A DNA stretch of 38,760 bases from Veillonella sp. (GTDB taxonomy: Bacteria; Bacillota; Negativicutes; Veillonellales; Veillonellaceae), in contig NZ_SVCB01000012.1 of assembly GCF_015058545.1 (NCBI RefSeq), forward strand, positions 1 to 38,760, given 5' to 3'. The notes beneath the pieces are model-generated. The model had not been told where the DNA came from. It worked only from the letters and a program-made list of their open reading frames with translations, and made no database searches. Of this stretch, positions 34,068 through 38,760 are shown piece by piece (position 1 is the first letter of the stretch; every line of letters starts with the position of its first letter). The translations under genes and the position numbers were made by a program.

Positions 34068-34092
34068 TATAATACTATTATATAAGTATTAT
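34068..34092 (+). promoter_or_regulatory. TATAAT and hairpin before the LacI-family gene
   Basis: TATAAT at 34068-34073 overlaps a perfect 8-bp inverted repeat, ATAATACT (34069-34076) and AGTATTAT (34085-34092). It could be a weak terminator after the permease gene or an autoregulatory site; no -35 is clear. Confidence 0.35.
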
Positions 34093-34183
34093 TATTTTAT
34101 TCTGTTAATGTTAATTTATTAAAGACTGATATAAATATTGTGCTATATGATTTAAATGATAGTATTTTGGTTGAGGTAATATA

Positions 34184-35221
34184 ATGTCGTATTCTATTGA
34201 AGATGTTGCTAATGAGGCCGGCGTTTCTATTGCAACCGTGTCTAGGGTAATAAATAACTCTAGCCATGCTGTTTCAGAAAAAACGAGAAAAAAGGTTGAA
34301 AAGGCAATAAAAAAACTTGATTATAAACCAAATATTTCGGCTCAAACATTACGTCAATCCTATACAAATGTAATTGCTTTTATTGCAAGAGATTTATCTG
34401 ATGCTTATTACGGTGAAATGGCGAGAGGTATTACAGAAGCAGCTATAAGCAGAGGGGTTTTGTCTTTTGTTTGTAACACAGGGCGTAAGACAGATGATGA
34501 AATGCGTTATCATGAATTATTTAATCAATACCGTATACGCGGTTTGATTTTGGGTGGTGGCGGCTTTGATACTGAGGCTTATAAGAACAATCTTCAAGAT
34601 GAGGTAGAGAAGTATAAATCTCGTAACCTTAGAATCGTTGCATTAGCACCTCAAGGTATTGAAATGGATTCAGTTATGATTGACAATTCTGAGGCTTCTA
34701 AGAAAATGACAGAGTATTTAGTGAATCATGGACATAAAAATATTTTGTACATTGGAGGACCTGCTAATGTTTGTACGGTTAAGGAACGTTTAAAAGGGTT
34801 TAAATTAGCGTTACAAGAGCATAATATACCTATTAATAAAAAACTAATTATTCATACGGATAATACTTGGAAAGGCAGTTATGAAACTGTTAGTGAAGTA
34901 TTAAAATCAGGGCATGAATTTACAGCAGTTTTTTGTGATAATGATAATGTGGCCTTAAGTGTGATGAGAGCTATTCAGGATTTTGGTCTGAGTGTGCCGG
35001 AAGATATTTCTGTAGTAGGTATGGGGGGGTTACCCAATAGTCAATATTCGTCTCCTCAACTAACCACAATAAAAATACCATTGTATGAGATTGGCGCAAA
35101 GGCTGTAGAAACGGTACTGACCACTAAAGATTATCCAAATACTGTTGAGAAACTTTTGTTTTCGACAGAGATTCGAGAAGGAAGTAGCGTAAAAAGCATT
35201 ATTAGTAATGAAAATAATTAA
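34184..35221 (+). CDS. LacI-family transcriptional regulator
   Basis: The 345-residue protein begins with the LacI helix-turn-helix (SIEDVANEAGVSIATVSRVIN, hinge region up to about residue 60) and continues with a periplasmic-binding-protein-like sensor domain (VIAFIARDLSDAYYGEMARGI; later VFCDNDNVALSVMRAIQDFG and VVGMGG). It lies downstream of the lyase and permease genes and probably represses them through the palindromes at 31611-31651. The ribosome site TGAGGT lies six bases before the ATG. The gene is visibly AT-rich (28% GC in one 60-base line counted by eye), unlike addA (55% in a sample line). Effector unknown. Confidence 0.92.
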   Translation: MSYSIEDVANEAGVSIATVSRVINNSSHAVSEKTRKKVEKAIKKLDYKPNISAQTLRQSYTNVIAFIARDLSDAYYGEMARGITEAAISRGVLSFVCNTGRKTDDEMRYHELFNQYRIRGLILGGGGFDTEAYKNNLQDEVEKYKSRNLRIVALAPQGIEMDSVMIDNSEASKKMTEYLVNHGHKNILYIGGPANVCTVKERLKGFKLALQEHNIPINKKLIIHTDNTWKGSYETVSEVLKSGHEFTAVFCDNDNVALSVMRAIQDFGLSVPEDISVVGMGGLPNSQYSSPQLTTIKIPLYEIGAKAVETVLTTKDYPNTVEKLLFSTEIREGSSVKSIISNENN

Positions 35222-35274
35222 AAAGAGTAGCCGTAACTTCAGATTACATCTGTCGTCAGGCTACTCTTTTTTTG
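35222..35274. terminator. Bidirectional terminator between the LacI and narK genes
   Basis: AAAGAGTAGCC (35222-35232) pairs with GGCTACTCTTT (35259-35269) and the T run continues to 35273; the minus strand also ends in T. Confidence 0.85.
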
Positions 35275-35302
35275 GAAGTACAAAGTTTAAAGGTATAGGA
35301 GA

Positions 35303-36592
35303 TTAACACTTCATGCCGGAACCCTTGCGGGCATAGAACCAATAGGTGATGACTATGGTCACGGCGATGAAGGCTAAAATTATATAGAACGCAGGCATTA
35401 CCGATTCATAAGTGCTGTAGGCCCAACCGAAAACTTTCGGAATAAAGAAGGCTCCGTAAGCGCCCATGGCAGCGGTAAACCCCGTTACTAACGAAGATTG
35501 CATGCCGTCTGTAAAGATGTACGGAATCATGCGGAAGGATGCGCCCGTTTCAAAGCCTGTCATGAAGAACAAGAACAGGAAGGCGGCAAAGAAAAGTAAG
35601 AAGTTATGGCTGTTAATACCAATCATGATAACAATAGCGGCAAAGAACATGCCAATCAAGGAAAGCATGGTAATTTTAGTGCCGCTGTTGATTTTATCGG
35701 CCAACCAACCGCCTACGGGACGAATGCCGGCGCCGATGAACGGGCCAAGAAATGCACCGTAAGCGAACGGAATTTCAGGGAATTCTTTATTTACCAAGAG
35801 GCTCAAAGCGACGGAGAAACCGATGAAGGAACCGAAGCCGCAGGTATAAATCCAGGTCATGAGCCAAGTGTGTTTATTAGTGAAAATACTCATCATGGAA
35901 GCGGGACTCTGTTTTGGTAATGGTAAGTTGTCCATGTATTTTACGATAAGTCCCAAGGTGATGAGAATTTGTATAATGCCTACATAGCAGGTGTTTTGCA
36001 AAAAGATGATGGTGCCGTCGTTTAAGGTTTGCGGCGTGCCTACGAGTGGGGCAAACACCGTCATCCCCATAACAATCGGTGCCATGAGGAAGATGATGGA
36101 AACCCCGAGGTTGCCGATACCGGCATTAATGCCAAGGGCTGTACCGCGTTTGGACCGCGGGAAGAAGTGACCGATGTTGGCCATGGAGGAGGAGAAGTTT
36201 GCCCCGGCGATACCGAGTAAGGCTACATAGAGGAAGAAAGTTTCGTACGATGTAGTCGGATCCTGCAAGGCTTGGGCGAGCCCCCAAAGCGGCACCAAGA
36301 GAAAGGCGGTGGCAATGAAGGTCCAGTTACGGCCACCCAGAATGCCCGGCATATAGGTATAAATGAGACGCCCCGTAGCCCCGATGAGCCCCGGCATGGC
36401 GGCCAAGGTAAAGAGCTGCTCATCGGTAAAGTGGAAGCCGATGGCATTTAACTTTACGGCGATGGTTGACCATAAGGTCCATACGCAGAAGGACAAGGTC
36501 AAGGCGATAGTTGATACGATTAGGTTTTGATTAGCGATTTTTTTACCATATTGATTCCAAAACTGTTCGTTCTCCGGATTCCATTGAGCCAT
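35303..36592 (-). CDS. narK: Nitrate/nitrite transporter of the NarK family
   Basis: The 429-residue major-facilitator protein has twelve hydrophobic segments and both nitrate signatures: GANFSSSMANIGHFF (130-144) with the following GINAGIGNLGVS, and GFETGASFRMIPYIF near residue 340. The substrate arginines are Arg75 and the Arg in GASFRMIP. It would exchange nitrate and nitrite across the inner membrane for the reductase encoded at 38063. The ATG at 36592 has no ribosome site of its own; it lies one codon after the stop of a 13-codon reading frame in the same phase that has a perfect site. The true N-terminus is therefore uncertain. Transcription should start near 36786 under control of a Crp-type box. 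Confidence 0.94.
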   Translation of the reverse strand: MAQWNPENEQFWNQYGKKIANQNLIVSTIALTLSFCVWTLWSTIAVKLNAIGFHFTDEQLFTLAAMPGLIGATGRLIYTYMPGILGGRNWTFIATAFLLVPLWGLAQALQDPTTSYETFFLYVALLGIAGANFSSSMANIGHFFPRSKRGTALGINAGIGNLGVSIIFLMAPIVMGMTVFAPLVGTPQTLNDGTIIFLQNTCYVGIIQILITLGLIVKYMDNLPLPKQSPASMMSIFTNKHTWLMTWIYTCGFGSFIGFSVALSLLVNKEFPEIPFAYGAFLGPFIGAGIRPVGGWLADKINSGTKITMLSLIGMFFAAIVIMIGINSHNFLLFFAAFLFLFFMTGFETGASFRMIPYIFTDGMQSSLVTGFTAAMGAYGAFFIPKVFGWAYSTYESVMPAFYIILAFIAVTIVITYWFYARKGSGMKC

Positions 36593-36595
36593 TAT

Positions 36596-36637
36596 TTAGC
36601 GGCGACTCAGTTTTGGTGCTGAAGTTGTTGCTGACAT
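36596..36637 (-). CDS. 13-codon leader frame in phase with narK
   Basis: The frame reads MSATTSAPKLSRR and stop (TAA at 36598-36596), then ATA and the narK ATG. AAAGGAG (36651-36645) lies seven bases before its ATG, the only good ribosome site in the region. Either it is a leader peptide that lets ribosomes restart at narK, or it is the true NarK N-terminus cut by a nonsense mutation. Its similarity in style to a cytoplasmic NarK start favours the second view slightly. Confidence 0.6.
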   Translation of the reverse strand: MSATTSAPKLSRR

Positions 36638-36792
36638 GCTTACACTCCTTTGTTACAGTAATGTTAAACTTAGCCGTTACTCAGTGTTATAGATAACGGC
36701 TATATCAACATGACAATTTTGGCTTTATATAAGGCTGTATCAAGTTGATTTATTTCGGGATACAGTCATGGTCATAAAGCGTGTCTAATTGG

Positions 36793-36835
36793 AGTATAGG
36801 AAAAATATTCGATTTTGTATGTGACAAATATCACT
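36793..36835 (-). promoter_or_regulatory. Crp-type box and -10 of the narK promoter
   Basis: Plus-strand TGTGACAAATATCACT (36820-36835) matches TGTGA-N6-TCACA at nine of ten positions. On the minus strand it is followed after 21 bases by TATACT (36798-36793). With a start at 36786 the box is centred at -41.5, the class II activator position. The rest of this 429-nt gap to the crp-like gene (36836-36990) shows no gene. Confidence 0.8.
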
Positions 36836-36996
36836 GAAAAGTAAGATTCTGTGAAAAAGGATGTTTTTAAAAAAATCAAATCAAATTAATCATGTCTTTG
36901 TGAGGTGGAATTCAAGATGAAAAATTGTGCAATTTGTAGAATACTTGAATTTAAGTCTATATGTGGCACTAAATATATAAATTTAAATATATAGTA

Positions 36997-37005
36997 TGCT
37001 ATAAT
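36997..37005 (+). promoter_or_regulatory. Extended -10 promoter of the Crp/Fnr-family gene
   Basis: TGCTATAAT at 36997-37005 is a perfect extended -10; no -35 is needed for such promoters and none is clear. Confidence 0.6.
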
Positions 37006-37066
37006 AGAATAGATAATGCTTTAGGGAAAGGGCGTTTTACGATAGATTATAACTGAGGTGCTACGT

Positions 37067-37747
37067 ATGAAGTATACGTTTGATATGGTAAAAGACTTAC
37101 GCGCGTTTCGCGATATTGATGAATCGGATTTCAAAACGCTTTTGCAAACAGTGGGTGCTTTTACGAAGAAAATTAAAAAAGGCGGTTATATTACGCTGGC
37201 CGATGAAGAGGTGCCTTGTGTGAGCGTGATTCTGAAAGGCACGGTTCACATGATGAGTGAAGATATTTGGGGTAATCGGTCGATTTTGGTGTTTATGAAT
37301 CGTGGCGATTTATTCGGTGAATCCTTTGCGTGCAGTTCAAACCAGGTCTCGCTGGTTAATTTTTATGCCGCCTCCGACGTGACGGCCCTCTACATTCCGT
37401 TCGATAAATTATTGTCATTGTCCGCCAATGATTTGGGGGCGTATCGTCAATTGGTACAGAATATTATGACTCTTGTGGCCGATAAGAATGTGCGAATCTT
37501 GCAAAAGCTGGAAATCGTGTCTAAGCGTAACTTACGCGATAAGCTGATGGCTTATTTTTCCTATATGGCCAAGGTTTGGGGCAGCATGGAATTTGATGTG
37601 CCTCTAGGTCGTGTAGCGCTCAGCGAGTATCTCTGTGTGGACCGCAGTGCGTTGACCAGGGAGTTATCGCGTATGCAGGATGACGGTTTAATCGAATTTG
37701 AAAAAAATCACTTTAAAATTTTGGCTCCGGCCGATTCGCTGACATAA
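37067..37747 (+). CDS. Crp/Fnr-family transcriptional regulator
   Basis: The 226-residue protein has a cyclic-nucleotide-type sensor fold (about 10-120, with KKGGYITLADEEVPCVSVILKGTV and RGDLFGES at 80-86), a long dimer helix, and a winged helix (LGRVALSEYLCVDRSALTRELSRMQDDGLI). It has no N-terminal cysteine cluster of the Fnr kind. In the recognition helix Arg193 and Arg198 align with the DNA-contacting Arg180 and Arg185 of E. coli CRP, with Ser194 in place of Glu181. It sits between narK and narG, whose promoters carry Crp-type boxes, and is the likely activator of both; the signal may be nitrogen oxides or redox state. ATG 37067 has GAGG eight bases upstream; GTG 37058 is rejected. Confidence 0.9.
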   Translation: MKYTFDMVKDLRAFRDIDESDFKTLLQTVGAFTKKIKKGGYITLADEEVPCVSVILKGTVHMMSEDIWGNRSILVFMNRGDLFGESFACSSNQVSLVNFYAASDVTALYIPFDKLLSLSANDLGAYRQLVQNIMTLVADKNVRILQKLEIVSKRNLRDKLMAYFSYMAKVWGSMEFDVPLGRVALSEYLCVDRSALTRELSRMQDDGLIEFEKNHFKILAPADSLT

Positions 37748-37832
37748 TACGCCGACCGATTCACTGACATAATATTATAGGGGTTGGTTTACCGCTTTAG
37801 GTTTTAAGCGATGATAGCTTTAGGTTTTATGC
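37731..37832 (+). repeat. Two pairs of short direct repeats after the Crp/Fnr gene
   Basis: CCGATTCGCTGACATAATA (37731-37749) recurs at 37756-37774 with one change (period 25); the first copy spans the stop codon. GCTTTAGGTTTTAAGC (37794-37809) recurs at 37817-37832 with one change (period 23). Confidence 0.8.
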
Positions 37833-37860
37833 CATGAAGTAAAATTAAATACTAACTTAG

Positions 37861-37891
37861 AAGAGCGACGATTGTATTCGGCGCTCTTTTT
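37861..37891 (+). terminator. Terminator of the Crp/Fnr gene
   Basis: AAGAGCG (37861-37867) pairs with CGCTCTT (37882-37888), extended inward by CG/CG, followed by TTT. Confidence 0.8.
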
Positions 37892-37995
37892 GCGTTGTAG
37901 GGATGAAAGTAATGGTGGTAAGAGTGCAATTAAGATTCAAAAACTTTGATATATTCTTTAACTAAATGTCCCTTTGGATTAATTTTATCGATATA

Positions 37996-38038
37996 TGTGA
38001 TATAAATCACACAACCAAAAACGTTCCTTTGGTATTCT
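37996..38038 (+). promoter_or_regulatory. Crp-type box and -10 of the narG promoter
   Basis: TGTGATATAAATCACA (37996-38011) is a perfect TGTGA-N6-TCACA palindrome. After 21 bases comes TATTCT (38033-38038), placing the start near 38045 and the box at -41.5, the same geometry as at narK. The leader would be only about 18 nt. Confidence 0.85.
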
Positions 38039-38062
38039 GAAGGTAACAAGGAGGGACAACGC

Positions 38063-38760
38063 ATGAATACGTTTTTTAAAAAATTTTCCTATCTAATACC
38101 TAAAAATAAAAGTGAATCAGGTCATCAAGCGGAGTATCAAGGCGGCCGCGACTGGGAATCCATGTATCGTAACCGTTGGTCGTATGACAAAGTGGTGCGC
38201 TCCACGCATGGCGTAAACTGCACCGGTTCCTGCAGTTGGAATGTTTTTGTCAAAAACGGTATCGTGACGTGGGAGAATCAGAATCATGATTATCCTGAAA
38301 CCAGTCCCGATATGCCGGACTTCGAACCGCGTGGCTGCCCGCGTGGTGCTTCGTTCTCTTGGTATATGTACAGCCCGTTGCGTGTGAAATATCCGTACGT
38401 TCGCGGTGAATTGGCGGATATGTGGCGCGAAGCCAAAAAAGACCATCCGAATGCGTTAGAAGCGTGGAAATCTATCGTGACGGATCCTGAGAAAACTAAA
38501 CGCTATAAGTCCGCCCGCGGTATGGGTGGTTTTGTCCGTTCTACCTGGGATGAAGCGTCTGAAATTGCGGCCGCTTCCATGCTTTACACGGTGCAGACCT
38601 ACGGTCCGGATCGTAACTTCGGCTTTTCGCCGATTCCGGCCATGTCCATGCTAAGTTATGCCGCCGGTGCCCGTTTCATGAACCTCATGGGCGGTGCTTG
38701 CCTCAGTTTCTATGACTGGTATGCCGATTTGCCGCCGGCCAGTCCGCAGGTGTGGGGCGA
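38063..38760 (+). CDS. narG: Respiratory nitrate reductase alpha subunit, N-terminal part
   Basis: The gene runs off the window; 232 codons are visible of about 1200. NarG is the molybdenum subunit that reduces nitrate to nitrite at the inner membrane. The FS0 iron-sulfur ligands are His49, Cys53, Cys57 (STHGVNCTGSCSW) and Cys92 (EPRGCPRGASFSW), and the molybdenum ligand is Asp218 in SFYDWYADLPPASPQ. His49, Cys53 and Cys57 carry the same numbers as in E. coli NarG. AAGGAGG (38048-38054) lies eight bases before the ATG. The frame stays open to the window edge. narH, narJ and narI are expected to follow. Controlled by the Crp-type box upstream. Confidence 0.97.
   Translation, partial: MNTFFKKFSYLIPKNKSESGHQAEYQGGRDWESMYRNRWSYDKVVRSTHGVNCTGSCSWNVFVKNGIVTWENQNHDYPETSPDMPDFEPRGCPRGASFSWYMYSPLRVKYPYVRGELADMWREAKKDHPNALEAWKSIVTDPEKTKRYKSARGMGGFVRSTWDEASEIAAASMLYTVQTYGPDRNFGFSPIPAMSMLSYAAGARFMNLMGGACLSFYDWYADLPPASPQVWG

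Noticed and set aside
38117..38446. Minus-strand 109-codon frame over narG
   Set aside because: It is antisense to the FS0 cluster and molybdenum-site region of narG, which is conserved in the plus frame.

Overview
The window most likely comes from a Veillonella-like member of the Negativicutes, that is, a Firmicute with an outer membrane. Firmicutes-type signs are the addB-addA pair and the order SRP RNA, dnaX, ybaB, recR, bofA, which matches the Bacillus arrangement. Diderm signs are a porin with an SLH domain, a signal peptide and a C-terminal Phe. Anaerobic respiration is shown by pyruvate:ferredoxin oxidoreductase, a nitrate/nitrite transporter and a respiratory nitrate reductase. The genus is an inference from gene content; no search was run.

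Layout. 1-0.7 kb: 3' end of pyruvate:ferredoxin oxidoreductase. 1.2-9.0 kb: addB and addA, overlapping by 35 nt, both with low-complexity insertions. 9.2-10.0 kb: a lone amino-acid-binding lipoprotein on the minus strand. 10.07-10.90 kb: a gene-free block of three long nested hairpins sharing one core; the last runs into the 3' end of an AGCS sodium:alanine symporter gene (10.9-12.3 kb, minus). 12.5-20.1 kb: SRP RNA, then dnaX, ybaB, recR, bofA-like, a UvrD-type helicase carrying an internal DEDDh exonuclease, and an RluA-type pseudouridine synthase. 20.3-22.4 kb: a flavodoxin-fold NAD(P)H oxidoreductase and a DUF4143 ATPase, each behind its own palindromic site. 22.5-28.9 kb: a LysR regulator divergent from an aconitase-like, lactonase, MatC-like and RraA-like operon, which reads as an uncharacterised carboxylic-acid pathway. 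29.3-31.3 kb: Dps behind a Fur/PerR-type box, and a convergent porin gene frameshifted in its signal peptide at an A6 tract. 31.6-35.2 kb: an AT-rich module of a DHDPS-family lyase, an Nramp-fold permease lacking the DPGN aspartate, and a LacI regulator. 35.3-38.76 kb: narK (minus), a Crp/Fnr regulator, and the start of narG.

How the parts work together. The nitrate block looks like a regulon. Boxes of the form TGTGA-N6-TCACW lie upstream of both narK and narG, each exactly 21 bp from a -10 hexamer (centre -41.5), and a Crp/Fnr gene sits between them. The two carboxylate modules would feed pyruvate and oxaloacetate into the central metabolism expected of such an organism. The replication and repair cluster carries unusual disordered or repetitive insertions in AddA, AddB and DnaX.

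The least explained structure is the hairpin block at 10075-10897: arms of up to about 170 nt that stay complementary although the copies differ from each other, and a 45-46 nt core that is nearly constant and appears in reverse orientation in one copy.
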